Shown here in pieces: positions 4,507 to 13,234 of a DNA stretch of 13,278 bases (positions are counted from its first letter, which is position 1; the number at the start of each line of letters is the position of its first letter). Made by a program: the position numbers and the translations under genes. Source of the stretch: Tepidimonas sp. UBA997 (GTDB lineage Bacteria; Pseudomonadota; Gammaproteobacteria; Burkholderiales; Burkholderiaceae_C); the NCBI GenBank assembly GCA_002291945.1, contig DBAZ01000066.1, positions 1 to 13,278 on the forward strand, in the 5' to 3' direction. The notes below the pieces were generated by a model. That model was not told the origin of the DNA and did no database searches. It saw only the letters and a program-made list of their open reading frames with translations.

Positions 4507-6243
4507 TCAGGGGCGGGCTTTGCGGGCTTGCCGTGTGACCAGCGCAAGGCCGACATCGGCAATCGTCTCACCCCGATGCACCCGCCTGACCACCAGTTCA
4601 AACTGCCCCACGGGCACGCGGTCGCCGACCACGGGGTGGGATTGGAGTTGCTGACACATGTACTGACCGAGCGTGAGCGCAGGATCGCTCACCGGCAGTT
4701 CAGTCAGGCCATAGACGGCTGCCACATCCGACAGACTGGCGTGCGGATCGAGGGCAAATTCGCCCAAGGCTTCGGCATCGTGGGCGTCGGGTACGCGAGC
4801 CTGAGAAAACAGCCGGTCTAGCTCAGGCACCCACTCCGGCGCGGCAAACAGGTACACCAGATCGTCCGGCTGCGGCGGCCATGCTCGGTCGGCTGGCAGC
4901 GTCTGACCGTGCCGCAGCAGCAATGCGACGTGAACGGCCTCGGGCAATTTGGACACGCGCGCCAGCAACGGGCTGTTGGGTAGCACGCGGTAAACCAGCA
5001 ATTCGTGGGGCAGATGGCCCGGCAACTCCAGCTCGACCCGCTCCAGTGGCCCCGAGAGCGACGGGACGATGAGCTGCAGCCAGTGCGCCGCTGGCCGGAT
5101 CGTCCAGCCCTGCACCACCAGCGAAGTCAGCACCATGATGAACGCCACGTTGATGAAAATCTCGGCATCTTCGACCCCCATCACGGTGGGCAAAATACCC
5201 AACAAGATGGAGACGGCACCGCGCAGGCCGACCCAGGAGCTGAAGGTGATGGTGGCCCGATCGAGCCGAAAAGGCAGCAGGCAGAGCAGCACCGCCAAGG
5301 GGCGCGCGACAACGATCAGGAACAGCCCCAGCAGCAGGGCCGGCAACAACACCGGCCCGAACGCCGACGGCGTGACGAACAAGCCCAGCACCAGGAACAT
5401 GACGATCTGGGCCAGCCAGGTCATGCCCTGCTGATAGCGGCGCAAAGCCGCAGCCGCCTTCATGGGCCGGTTGCCGGCCACGATGCCCGCCACATAAATG
5501 GCCAAGAACCCGCTGCCCCCCAGTTGAGCGGTGATGGCAAACACGCACAGTGCGCAGGCCATCACCAGAATCGGGTACAGGGCTTCCTCCAGCTTGATCC
5601 GCTTGACGATTTCCACGATCAGGAAGCCGCCCACCACGCCCCCCAGCAGCCCCAGCCCCATCTGAAAGAGAAAGCCGATCAGGAACGCCGCGACCAGACC
5701 GCCGGACTCGTCGGCCAAGATCATCTCGATGAACAGCACGGTCAGGAAGATGGCCATCGGGTCGTTCGAGCCGGACTCCACCTCCAGCAAGGAGCGCACT
5801 CGCTTGTAGATTTTCACCCCACCGGCGCGCAACAGAAAAAAAACCGCCGCCGCATCCGTCGAGCTGATCACGGCCCCCATCAGGAGCGCGTACAGCCACG
5901 GCAGATCGAAAAGAAAACGGGCCGCCACACCCACCAGCAAGGTCGTCAGCAGCACACCCGCCGTGGCCAAAACGAACGCCGGGGCTGCCGCTCGCCGCAG
6001 CGTCTGGGTGCGGGTGCCAAAGCCTGAGTCGAACAGGATCACGGCCAGCGCCAGGCTGCCCAGAAAGTAAGCAAGTTCGGCGTCATCGAACTGCAGGCCC
6101 AAGCCGCCATCGCCCGCTACCAGGCCGATGCACAGAAACACCAGCAGCAACGGTGCCCCGAAGCGGAACGCCACCACACTGGTGAGAATCGAAACGGCGA
6201 TCAGCCCGGCACCGATCAGAATGGTGGTCAGCATCCAGTCCAT
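4507..6243 (-). CDS. cvrA: Potassium(sodium)/proton antiporter, CPA1 family, CvrA/NhaP2 type
   Basis: This encodes a 578-residue inner-membrane antiporter, the same length I recall for E. coli CvrA (NhaP2). About twelve transmembrane helices cover residues 1-390, beginning MDWMLTTILIGAGLIAVSIL. The ion-binding core is visible as SSTDAAAVFFLL (128-139) and the paired Asn160-Asp161 in VESGSNDPMAI. After the membrane part comes an RCK_C/TrkA_C-like domain (about 400-480; ELPGHLPHELLVYRVLPNSP ... QPDDLVYLFA), then a CorC/HlyC-like domain (about 495-575; VPVGQFELVVRRVHRGETIA), the order known for CvrA. Such proteins exchange cytoplasmic K+ or Na+ for protons and help with pH and osmotic balance. 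The start at ATG 6243 has no strong ribosome site. It is divergent from pgk across about 130 nt. Confidence 0.93.
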   Translation of the reverse strand: MDWMLTTILIGAGLIAVSILTSVVAFRFGAPLLLVFLCIGLVAGDGGLGLQFDDAELAYFLGSLALAVILFDSGFGTRTQTLRRAAAPAFVLATAGVLLTTLLVGVAARFLFDLPWLYALLMGAVISSTDAAAVFFLLRAGGVKIYKRVRSLLEVESGSNDPMAIFLTVLFIEMILADESGGLVAAFLIGFLFQMGLGLLGGVVGGFLIVEIVKRIKLEEALYPILVMACALCVFAITAQLGGSGFLAIYVAGIVAGNRPMKAAAALRRYQQGMTWLAQIVMFLVLGLFVTPSAFGPVLLPALLLGLFLIVVARPLAVLLCLLPFRLDRATITFSSWVGLRGAVSILLGILPTVMGVEDAEIFINVAFIMVLTSLVVQGWTIRPAAHWLQLIVPSLSGPLERVELELPGHLPHELLVYRVLPNSPLLARVSKLPEAVHVALLLRHGQTLPADRAWPPQPDDLVYLFAAPEWVPELDRLFSQARVPDAHDAEALGEFALDPHASLSDVAAVYGLTELPVSDPALTLGQYMCQQLQSHPVVGDRVPVGQFELVVRRVHRGETIADVGLALVTRQARKARP

Positions 6244-6378
6244 GGATCAAGGCACTCGTAGATGTTTGAAAATGCTACCAACGAGTTTAATCGCTGGGTG
6301 CCGCACCGCCTGCCGGGTAGTGTGCCCCCTGCCGGGTTCTGCGCCAGTCGTGGCCGCACAACTGCAATAATGACGCTC

Positions 6379-7569
6379 ATGAAATTCCTGCGCTTCTCCC
6401 ACATCTGCGCCAGCGGTCAGGCCACTGGCAAACGCGTTTTCATCCGGGCCGACCTCAACGTGCCGCAAGACGAGCAAGGCAACATCACCGAAGACACACG
6501 CATCCGCGCTTCGCTGCCAGCCATCCAGATGGCGCTGGGTGCGGGCGCGGCGGTGATGGTCACCTCCCACTTGGGCCGCCCGACCGAAGGCGAGTTCAAA
6601 CCCGAGGACACGCTGGCTCCGGTGGCCCGACGCTTGGGCAAGCTGCTGGGCCGCGAAGTGCCGCTGATTGCTGACTGGGTGGACGGCGGCTTCGACGTGC
6701 AGCCGGGCGAAGTGGTGCTGCTGGAAAACTGCCGCCTGAACAAGGGCGAAAAGAAGAATCAGCCCGAATTGGCCGCCAAACTGGGTGCCCTGTGCGACAT
6801 CTTCGTGCATGACGCCTTCGGCACTGCCCACCGGGCCGAAGCCACCACCTACGGTATTGCCGAAACCGCGCCCGTGGCCTGCGCTGGCCCGCTTCTGGCC
6901 GCCGAGATGGACGCCATCACCAAAGCACTGGAAAACCCGCGCCGCCCGCTGGTGGCGATCGTGGGCGGCTCCAAAGTCAGTACCAAGCTGAGCATCCTCA
7001 AGACGCTGGCGTCGCGGGTGGATCAGTTGATCGTGGGCGGCGGCATTGCCAACACCTTCTTGCTGGCGGCGGGCAAGCGCATCGGCGACTCGCTGGCCGA
7101 ACCCGAAATGGTGCGCGAGGCCCAGCAGGTGATGGACATCATGAAGGCGCGCGGGGCCGAGGTGCCACTGCCGGTCGATGTGGTGGTGGCCGACGAGGTA
7201 TCGGCCCTGGCCCGCGCCAACCGCATTGCGGTCGATGAGGTCGGCCCGCACGACCGTATTCTCGACGTCGGCCCCAAGACCTCGGCCAAGCTCGCCGACC
7301 TCATTGCCCACGCGGGCACCATCGTCTGGAACGGCCCAGTGGGCGTGTTCGAGATCCCCCAGTTCGCGGGCGGCACCAAGATGATGGCTTCCGCCATTGC
7401 CCATTCCGAAGCGTTCAGCATCGCGGGCGGGGGCGACACGCTGGCTGCGATAGCGAAATTCCACATCGAAGACGATGTGGACTACATCTCGACCGGCGGG
7501 GGTGCCTTCCTCGAAGTGCTGGAAGGCCGGACGTTGCCCGCCTTTGAAGTGCTGGCCAAGCGCGCCTGA
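6379..7569 (+). CDS. pgk: Phosphoglycerate kinase
   Basis: This is the glycolytic and gluconeogenic cytoplasmic enzyme transferring phosphate between 1,3-bisphosphoglycerate and ADP. Starting at MKFLRFSHICASGQATGKRV it is 396 residues, normal for the family; an ATG three codons earlier (6370) is possible, and neither has a clear ribosome site. Visible family signatures include RVFIRADLNVP near residue 20, the SHLGRPTEG substrate loop, LLENCRLNKGEKKN, FVHDAFGTAHR, VAIVGGSKVSTK (nucleotide side), WNGPVGVFE and the final GGGDT...ISTGGGAFLE glycine-rich nucleotide loop. No key residue is missing. It is transcribed alone here, convergent with tgt across about 100 nt that contain no convincing terminator hairpin. 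Confidence 0.98.
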   Translation: MKFLRFSHICASGQATGKRVFIRADLNVPQDEQGNITEDTRIRASLPAIQMALGAGAAVMVTSHLGRPTEGEFKPEDTLAPVARRLGKLLGREVPLIADWVDGGFDVQPGEVVLLENCRLNKGEKKNQPELAAKLGALCDIFVHDAFGTAHRAEATTYGIAETAPVACAGPLLAAEMDAITKALENPRRPLVAIVGGSKVSTKLSILKTLASRVDQLIVGGGIANTFLLAAGKRIGDSLAEPEMVREAQQVMDIMKARGAEVPLPVDVVVADEVSALARANRIAVDEVGPHDRILDVGPKTSAKLADLIAHAGTIVWNGPVGVFEIPQFAGGTKMMASAIAHSEAFSIAGGGDTLAAIAKFHIEDDVDYISTGGGAFLEVLEGRTLPAFEVLAKRA

Positions 7570-7672
7570 ACGCCCGACACCGGCCCTGCGCCAGCGCGCT
7601 CAGAGAAGGTGGCCCTGTTCGATCGGCAAAAGCTTCCCAGCCCGCGCCGGTGCGAGCGAAGCCTGAAGAAGA

Positions 7673-8875
7673 TCAAACCCCGCGTGCGCGGTCGCGCCGG
7701 AACTGCTGCCGCAAGGCACCAAAGGTGCCCGCATCCAGCGCGTCGCGCACTTCCTGCATCAGGTTCAGGTAGTAATGCAGGTTGTGGATGGTGGTGAGCA
7801 TGGGGCCGAGCATTTCGCCACAACGGTCCAGGTGGTGCAAGTAGGCGCGGCTGAAACCGTCGCGCCCGCCTTCGTCCCAACTCACACCGCTCTTGCCCGC
7901 GCAGGCGTAGCAGGTGCAGGTGGTGTCGAGCGGCTGCAAGTCGGCCTTGTGGCGGGCGTTGCGGAGTTTGAGGTCGCCGTAACGGGTGAAAATGGTGCCG
8001 TTGCGGGCGTTGCGGGTCGGCATCACGCAGTCGAACATGTCCACGCCGCAGGCCACGCCATCGACCAGGTCTTCCGGCGTGCCCACGCCCATCAGGTAGC
8101 GCGGTTTGTGCGCGGGCAGGCGGTGCGGCGTGTGCGCCATGATCTGCAGCATCAGCTCCTTGGGTTCGCCCACGCTCACGCCGCCAATGGCGTAGCCGGG
8201 GAAGTCCAGCGCCACCAGCGCCTCCAGCGACTCCTGGCGCAGGTGCTCGAACATGCCGCCCTGCACGATGCCGAACAGGGCGTTGGGGTTTTGCAGGCGT
8301 GCAAATGCGGCCTTGGAGCGCTCGGCCCAGCGCAGACTCATGGCCATGCTCTGGCGTGCTTCGGCCTCGGTGGTGATGTGGCCTGAGCCTTTTTCCCCCT
8401 GCCAGTAGGGCGTACACTCGTCGAGCTGCATCACGATGTCGCTGTTCAAAGTGGTCTGGATCTGTATGCTCACTTCGGGCGACATGAACAGCTTGTCGCC
8501 ATTCACCGGGCTGGCAAAGGACACCCCTTGTTCGGTGATTTTGCGCATGGCACCCAGGCTCCAGACCTGGAAGCCGCCGGAGTCGGTCAGGATGGGTTTG
8601 TGCCACTGCTCGAACCCGTGCAGGCCACCCAAGCTGTGCATGATGTCCAGCCCCGGGCGCATCCACAGGTGGAAGGTGTTGCCCAGGATGATCTGTGCGC
8701 CCATGTCGTGCAGGCTCTGCGGCATCACGCCTTTGACCGTGCCGTAGGTGCCCACCGGCATGAAGATCGGCGTCTGCACCACGCCGTGGTTGAGCGTGAG
8801 CCTGCCGCGGCGGGCGTGGCTGCCAGCATAGCCATCGCGGGCGGGGTCGGTGTTCAGGACATCGAATTGCAGCAT
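7673..8875 (-). CDS. tgt: tRNA-guanine transglycosylase
   Basis: This zinc enzyme exchanges guanine 34 of GUN-anticodon tRNAs (Asp, Asn, His, Tyr) for preQ1, a step before QueA. It is 400 residues. The general acid/base Asp98 lies in ILTDSGGFQVWSLG and the nucleophile Asp282 in GVDMFDCVMPTRNARNG. The tRNA/base-binding segments LFGIVQGGMFE and GYAIGGVSVGE are intact. Zinc ligands are Cys320, Cys322 and Cys325 (CTCYAC) and the His of YLHHL (347-348). Between Cys325 and FSRAYLHHLD there are about 14 residues (AGKSGVSWDEGGRDG), longer than the very short link I remember in E. coli Tgt. The gene starts 12 nt after the queA stop, so queA-tgt form an operon. No strong ribosome site is seen, which fits translational coupling. 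Confidence 0.97.
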   Translation of the reverse strand: MLQFDVLNTDPARDGYAGSHARRGRLTLNHGVVQTPIFMPVGTYGTVKGVMPQSLHDMGAQIILGNTFHLWMRPGLDIMHSLGGLHGFEQWHKPILTDSGGFQVWSLGAMRKITEQGVSFASPVNGDKLFMSPEVSIQIQTTLNSDIVMQLDECTPYWQGEKGSGHITTEAEARQSMAMSLRWAERSKAAFARLQNPNALFGIVQGGMFEHLRQESLEALVALDFPGYAIGGVSVGEPKELMLQIMAHTPHRLPAHKPRYLMGVGTPEDLVDGVACGVDMFDCVMPTRNARNGTIFTRYGDLKLRNARHKADLQPLDTTCTCYACAGKSGVSWDEGGRDGFSRAYLHHLDRCGEMLGPMLTTIHNLHYYLNLMQEVRDALDAGTFGALRQQFRRDRARGV

Positions 8876-8887
8876 GGTCAGAGGGCG

Positions 8888-9967
8888 CTAGGGGCCGGCC
8901 CGCTGCAGCAGCATCGAGTCGCCGTAGCTGAAGAAGCGGTAGCGTTGCTCGATGGCGTGCCGGTACAGCGCCATGATGGGCTCGTAGCCCGCGAAGGCAC
9001 TGACCAGCATCATCAAGGTGCTTTTGGGCAGGTGAAAGTTCGTGATCAGGAAGTCCACCACCTGGAACTCGAAGCCGGGCGTGATGAAGATATCGGTGTC
9101 GCCGCTGGACGCGCCGGTGCGGGCCCAGCTCTCCAGCGTGCGCACGCTGGTGGTGCCGACGGCCAGCACACGCCCGCCGCGTGCTTTTGCCTCGCGGATG
9201 GCCTGCTGGGTGGCTTCGGGTATGTGGTACCACTCGCTGTGCATCACGTGCTCGGCGATGTTGTCCGACTTGCAGGGCTGGAAGGTGCCCGCGCCCACGT
9301 GCAGCGTGACGCTGGCGCGTTGCACGCCCTGTGCGTCGAGCGCAGCCAGCACGCCTTCGTCGAAATGCAGCGCCGCAGTGGGGGCCGCCACAGCGCCCGG
9401 GTTTTTGGCAAACACGGTCTGGTAGCGGCGTTCGTCCTCCTCGGTGTCGCCGTGCTCGATGTAGGGCGGCAGCGGCACGTGGCCGTGGGCGGCCATGAGG
9501 GCGTGCGGCTCGTCGCTGAAGGCGAAACGAAACAGCGCACCTTGCGCGTCGGGCCAGCGGCCCAGCAAGGTGGCGGTGAAGGCGCTCTGGGTGCTGCCGC
9601 CAGCGTGCATGTGCAAAGTGGCCCCGATGGGCGGCTTCTTGCTCACTTTCATGTGCGCCACCACCTCGTGGCCGGGGCCGTGCAGCACACGCTCGACCAG
9701 CAGTTCCACCTTGCCGCCGCTGGCCTTTTCGCCAAACAGCCGGGCTTTGATAACCTGGGTGTCGTTGAAGACCATCAGATCGCCCGGCTGCAGTAGGTCA
9801 GGCAGATCACGGAAGATGCGATCCACCGGGGGCGACTGACGGCCATCGAGCAAGCGCGAGGCGCTGCGTTCGGCGCTGGGGTGCTGGGCAATCAGCGCAG
9901 AAGGCAGCGCAAAGTCGAAATCGCCCAAGGTGTAGGCGCGTTGGGTGCGGGGGTTGAGCGTGGTCAT
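8888..9967 (-). CDS. queA: S-adenosylmethionine:tRNA ribosyltransferase-isomerase
   Basis: QueA transfers and isomerises the ribosyl part of S-adenosylmethionine onto preQ1 in tRNA to give epoxyqueuosine. The start at ATG 9967 gives 359 residues, near the usual 340-360; a longer frame up to 10132 would add 55 non-homologous residues and overlap the ParA start region. Family blocks are present: FDFALPSALIAQHPSAERSA near the N-terminus, MVFNDTQVIKARLFGEK, LHMHAGG, HGHVPLPPYIEH, RYQTVFAKNPGAVAAPTAAL HF, VTLHVGAGTFQPCKSDNI, HSEWYHIP, VLAVGTTSVRTLES and FLITNFHLPKSTLMMLVSAF near the end. It precedes tgt by 12 nt in one operon and is divergent from the ParA gene, so both promoters share about 95 nt. 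Confidence 0.97.
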   Translation of the reverse strand: MTTLNPRTQRAYTLGDFDFALPSALIAQHPSAERSASRLLDGRQSPPVDRIFRDLPDLLQPGDLMVFNDTQVIKARLFGEKASGGKVELLVERVLHGPGHEVVAHMKVSKKPPIGATLHMHAGGSTQSAFTATLLGRWPDAQGALFRFAFSDEPHALMAAHGHVPLPPYIEHGDTEEDERRYQTVFAKNPGAVAAPTAALHFDEGVLAALDAQGVQRASVTLHVGAGTFQPCKSDNIAEHVMHSEWYHIPEATQQAIREAKARGGRVLAVGTTSVRTLESWARTGASSGDTDIFITPGFEFQVVDFLITNFHLPKSTLMMLVSAFAGYEPIMALYRHAIEQRYRFFSYGDSMLLQRAGP

Positions 9968-10027
9968 GAGGCTTGAGGGCCGGACGGGCCCGTTCCAAGA
10001 AATCGAAGCGCCGATTGTCGCAGAAGG

Positions 10028-10046
10028 TATGATGTTGCAGTGCAAC
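10028..10046 (+). promoter_or_regulatory. -10 box and overlapping palindrome upstream of the ParA-type gene
   Basis: TATGAT at 10028-10033 matches the -10 consensus at five of six positions. It is followed at once by a perfect 13-bp palindrome, GTTGCAGTGCAAC (10034-10046), which covers the expected transcription start. No clear -35 lies at the right distance, as expected of an activated or weak promoter. The palindrome could bind a repressor, possibly the product of the gene itself or its partner (inference). Confidence 0.45.
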
Positions 10047-10061
10047 AAGCAGGAGAACCGC

Positions 10062-10826
10062 ATGGCCCTCGTCGTGTTCAACCAGAAAGGCGGGGTGGGC
10101 AAGTCCACCATTGCCTGCAATCTGGCCGCCATCAGTGCGGCACAGGGGCGGCGTACCTTGCTGATCGACCTAGATCAGCAGGGCAATTCGACCCACTACC
10201 TGCTCGGCGCACAGGCCGCAGCCGATCAGCCCACGGTGGCGAGCTTGTTCGACCAGACGCTGAGCTTCACCTTCCACCCGCTGCCCGCCAGCGAGTTCGT
10301 GGTCGCCACCCCTTACGATGGGCTGGACGTGCTGGCGGCCAGCGAGCGACTCGACGAACTGCAGACCAAGCTGGAGTCGCGCCACAAGATCTACAAACTG
10401 CGCGAAGCCCTGCAGCAACTGGCTGCGTGCTACGAGCGCATCTACATCGACACCCCACCGGCGCTGAATTTCTACACCCGCTCGGCATTGATGGGTGCCA
10501 GCGGCTGCCTGATCCCGTTCGACTGCGACGACTTCTCGCGCCAGGCGCTCTACACCCTGCTGGCCAACGTGCAGGAAATCCGCGCCGACCACAACCCGGA
10601 GCTGGCCATCAAGGGCATCGTGGTGAACCAGTTCCAGCCGCGTGCCAACTTGCCGCAGCGGCTGGTGCAGGAACTGATCGACGAAGGGCTGCCGGTGCTG
10701 GAGCCTTATTTGCCGTTGTCGGTGAAGGTGCGCGAATCGCACCAGTTGTCGCGCCCCATGGTGCATCTGGACCCCAAGCACAAACTCACGCAGGCCTATC
10801 TGGCCCTGCACGAGCGGCTCGGCTAG
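10062..10826 (+). CDS. ParA/Soj-type P-loop ATPase, orphan
   Basis: This encodes 254 residues from ATG 10062, chosen for AGGAG six bases upstream and because the P-loop then sits at the N-terminus as in short ParA proteins. The deviant Walker A is KGGVGKST (9-16), Walker A' is LLIDLDQQGNST (34-44), and Walker B is IYIDTPP with Asp130. The dimer-signature lysine Lys9 is present, so it probably forms an ATP sandwich dimer. No N-terminal DNA-binding domain is present and no parB gene or parS-like repeat is visible nearby, so it is an orphan ParA that may position some cargo other than the chromosome. It is followed after 18 nt by recG, probably co-transcribed. It is likely to be chromosomal and vertically inherited, as base use matches the neighbours. 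Confidence 0.9.
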   Translation: MALVVFNQKGGVGKSTIACNLAAISAAQGRRTLLIDLDQQGNSTHYLLGAQAAADQPTVASLFDQTLSFTFHPLPASEFVVATPYDGLDVLAASERLDELQTKLESRHKIYKLREALQQLAACYERIYIDTPPALNFYTRSALMGASGCLIPFDCDDFSRQALYTLLANVQEIRADHNPELAIKGIVVNQFQPRANLPQRLVQELIDEGLPVLEPYLPLSVKVRESHQLSRPMVHLDPKHKLTQAYLALHERLG

Positions 10827-10844
10827 CCGCTGTGCGCTGGCACA

Positions 10845-12995
10845 ATGCGCCTCATGGCTGCCAGCGCCACGCCCCCTACACCGAGTCCAGCGGCTGCGCC
10901 GCGCTTATCTGCGCCGCAACAAGCGTTGCGCAAGCTCGGGCTGCTGCGGCCGATCGACCTCGCGCTGCACCTGCCCTTGCGCTACGAAGACCAAACCCGC
11001 ATCACCCGCTTGGAGCACGCGCATGATGGCGATACACTGCAGATCGAAGGCGTAGTCACCGGCAGTGAAGTCGTGCTGCGCCCGCGCCGCCAGTTGCTGG
11101 TCACGCTCGACGATGGCAGTGGCCGCTGCACGATGCGTTTTTTCAGCTTCTACCCCAGCCAGCAGAAAACCCTGAGCGTGGGGGCTCGCATCCGGGCCCG
11201 CGGCGAATTGCGCGGGGGCTTTTTGGGCTGGACGATGATGCACCCCAGCTTTCAGGTGGCCGGTGCCGAACTGCCCGCTGCGCTGACGCCGGTGTACCCC
11301 AGCAGCGCCGGTTTGCCGCAAGCGTATCTGCGCCGTGCGGTGCAGGCCGGGCTGCAGCGGGCCGACCTGAGCGACGTACTGCCTGCCGAGGCGCTGGCCG
11401 AATGTCCGGGGCTGCGTTCGCCCGGGCAAGACCAGCCCTGGAGCCTGCAGGCCGCCTTGCAATGCCTGCATCACCCTGCGCCCGAGGTGCCGCTGGCCGC
11501 GCTGGAGGACCGCAGCCACCCGGCCTGGCAGCGCCTGAAGGCCGAAGAACTGCTGGCGCAGCAGTTGTCGCAAGTCCGCGCCAAGCAGGAGCGTGCCGGG
11601 TTGCGGGCCCCGGCATTGCCCAGTCGGCCCAACGGTTTGCAGCAACAACTGCTGGCGGCGCTGCCTTTTGCGCTCACCGCCGCGCAACGCCGGGTGGGTG
11701 CAGAAATTGCCCGCGATCTGGCCCGCCCCACGCCCATGCACCGCCTGCTGCAGGGTGATGTGGGCAGTGGCAAGACGGTGGTGGCTGCCCTGGCCGCCAC
11801 CGTGGCGATCGACGACGGCTGGCAATGCGCCTTGATGGCACCGACCGAAATCCTGGCCGAACAGCACTTCGGCAAGTTGGTCGGCTGGCTCGCGCCCCTG
11901 CTGGCCCCTTTGGGCAAGACGGTCGCCTGGCTGACCGGCAGCCAGAAAAAAAAGGAGCGCAGCGCCATGCTGGCGCAGATAGCCAGCGGCCAAGCGGCGC
12001 TGGTGGTGGGTACCCACGCCGTCATTCAGGAGCAGGTGCAATTCAGCCGACTGGCGCTGGCGCTGATCGACGAGCAGCACCGCTTCGGCGTCGCCCAGCG
12101 GCTGGCCCTACGCCAAAAAATGCAGGATGCCGGTCTCGAGCCGCACCTGCTGATGATGAGCGCGACGCCGATTCCGCGTACCCTGGCCATGAGCTACTAC
12201 GCCGACTTGGACGTGTCCATCATCGACGAGCTGCCACCTGGCCGCACGCCCATCGTCACCAAGCTGCTGGCCGACAGCCGCCGCGAGCAACTCATCTCGC
12301 GCCTGCGCAGCCAAGTGGCCGAAGGCCGACAAGTCTATTGGGTCTGCCCGCTGATCGAAGAAAGCGAAGCGCTGGACCTGAGCAACGCCACCGCCACCCA
12401 CGCCGAACTGTCGGCCGCCCTGAGCGGTGTCAGCGCCGCCGACGGCTCGCCCGTTCAGGTGGGCCTGCTGCACTCGCGCATGCCGCCAGCGCAGAAAAAA
12501 GCGGTGATGGCCCTGTTTGGCAGTGCTGCCATGGGCGTGCTGGTCAGTACCACGGTGATCGAAGTCGGGGTGGACGTGCCCAACGCGTCGCTGATGGTCA
12601 TCGAGCACGCCGAACGCTTTGGTCTGAGCCAGTTGCACCAGTTGCGCGGTCGGGTCGGGCGGGGTGCTGCGGCCTCGGTCTGTATGCTGCTGTATGCGCC
12701 CCATGAGAACGGTCGCGTCAGTGCAAGCGCCCGCGAACGGCTGCGTGCCATGGCCGAGACGAACGACGGCTTCGAGATCGCCCGCCGCGACCTGGAGATA
12801 CGCGGGCCGGGCGAGTTTCTGGGTGCGCGCCAGTCCGGCACGCCCATGCTGCGCTTCGCCGATCTGGCCACCGACGCCGCCTTGCTCGACTGGGCACGGC
12901 GCTGGGCACCCCGGCTCTGGGCGCAGCAGCCCGAGCAGGCCGAACGCCATGTGGAGCGCTGGATGGGCAGCAAAGCCGCCTTTCTGAAGGCTTGA
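10845..12995 (+). CDS. recG: ATP-dependent DNA helicase RecG
   Basis: RecG remodels stalled replication forks and branched DNA. The product is 716 residues from ATG 10845; an ATG three codons later is equally possible and neither has a clear ribosome site. The N-terminal wedge/OB domain covers about 30-170 (LGLLRPIDLALHLPLRYED, LLVTLDDGSGRCTMRFFSFY). The helicase core follows: Walker A GDVGSGKT at 304-311, APTEILAEQH, GTHAVIQ, Walker B DEQH at 409-412 (DEQHRFGV), motif III MMSATPIPRTLAMSYYADLD, VYWVCPLIEESEAL, motif V VLVSTTVIEVGVDVPNAS and motif VI QLHQLRGRVGRG. The C-terminal RecG signature GFEIARRDLEIRGPGEFLGA is intact. It lies 18 nt after the ParA-type gene. Confidence 0.98.
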   Translation: MRLMAASATPPTPSPAAAPRLSAPQQALRKLGLLRPIDLALHLPLRYEDQTRITRLEHAHDGDTLQIEGVVTGSEVVLRPRRQLLVTLDDGSGRCTMRFFSFYPSQQKTLSVGARIRARGELRGGFLGWTMMHPSFQVAGAELPAALTPVYPSSAGLPQAYLRRAVQAGLQRADLSDVLPAEALAECPGLRSPGQDQPWSLQAALQCLHHPAPEVPLAALEDRSHPAWQRLKAEELLAQQLSQVRAKQERAGLRAPALPSRPNGLQQQLLAALPFALTAAQRRVGAEIARDLARPTPMHRLLQGDVGSGKTVVAALAATVAIDDGWQCALMAPTEILAEQHFGKLVGWLAPLLAPLGKTVAWLTGSQKKKERSAMLAQIASGQAALVVGTHAVIQEQVQFSRLALALIDEQHRFGVAQRLALRQKMQDAGLEPHLLMMSATPIPRTLAMSYYADLDVSIIDELPPGRTPIVTKLLADSRREQLISRLRSQVAEGRQVYWVCPLIEESEALDLSNATATHAELSAALSGVSAADGSPVQVGLLHSRMPPAQKKAVMALFGSAAMGVLVSTTVIEVGVDVPNASLMVIEHAERFGLSQLHQLRGRVGRGAAASVCMLLYAPHENGRVSASARERLRAMAETNDGFEIARRDLEIRGPGEFLGARQSGTPMLRFADLATDAALLDWARRWAPRLWAQQPEQAERHVERWMGSKAAFLKA

Positions 12996-13111
12996 GGTCG
13001 ATGAGCTGCCCACCATCAGATCGAATTTTCTGGCCGCAGGGTGGGCAAAGCGGGTGGCAGGTGGCCAAAGCTGGCATGATGCGGGTGTCTTGCTTCCTTA
13101 GCTTACTTGCC

Positions 13112-13234
13112 ATGACGAACGCTACCAGAAACTCAGCGGCTCCCGAGACATTCATGCAACGCTGGCGTGCCGTTCGGCACGAGTTGATGCCGGCGGTACG
13201 GGCCGCCATGCCGCCTGCGTTGATGGGCGCATGA
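13112..13234 (+). CDS. Small hypothetical protein (40 residues)
   Basis: An ORF of 40 codons begins MTNATRNSAAPETFMQRWRA and ends PPALMGA. An in-frame extension upstream to 12992 is less likely because it overlaps the recG stop. There is no clear Shine-Dalgarno site. Its TGA overlaps the ATG of the next frame (ATGATG at 13231), an arrangement typical of coupled genes. I recognise no family, and the true start remains uncertain. Confidence 0.4.
   Translation: MTNATRNSAAPETFMQRWRAVRHELMPAVRAAMPPALMGA

Noticed and set aside
5005..6027. A 340-codon plus-strand frame across the antiporter gene
   Set aside because: It is a Gln/His/Arg-rich antisense shadow of the antiporter, with no ribosome site or recognisable fold.
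6247..7464. A 405-codon frame antisense to pgk
   Set aside because: pgk is complete with all family motifs; the antisense frame is a composition artefact.
7570..7672. Terminator between the convergent genes pgk and tgt
   Set aside because: Only short imperfect GC-rich inverted repeats without a T-run were found, so none is claimed.
7482..9233. A 583-codon minus-strand frame across tgt and queA
   Set aside because: It is out of frame with both enzymes, which have complete catalytic motifs; composition is typical of shadow frames in high-GC DNA.
9968..10132. An N-terminal extension of queA by 55 residues
   Set aside because: It has no resemblance to QueA, would run through the ParA promoter and start region, and would make the protein longer than the family norm.
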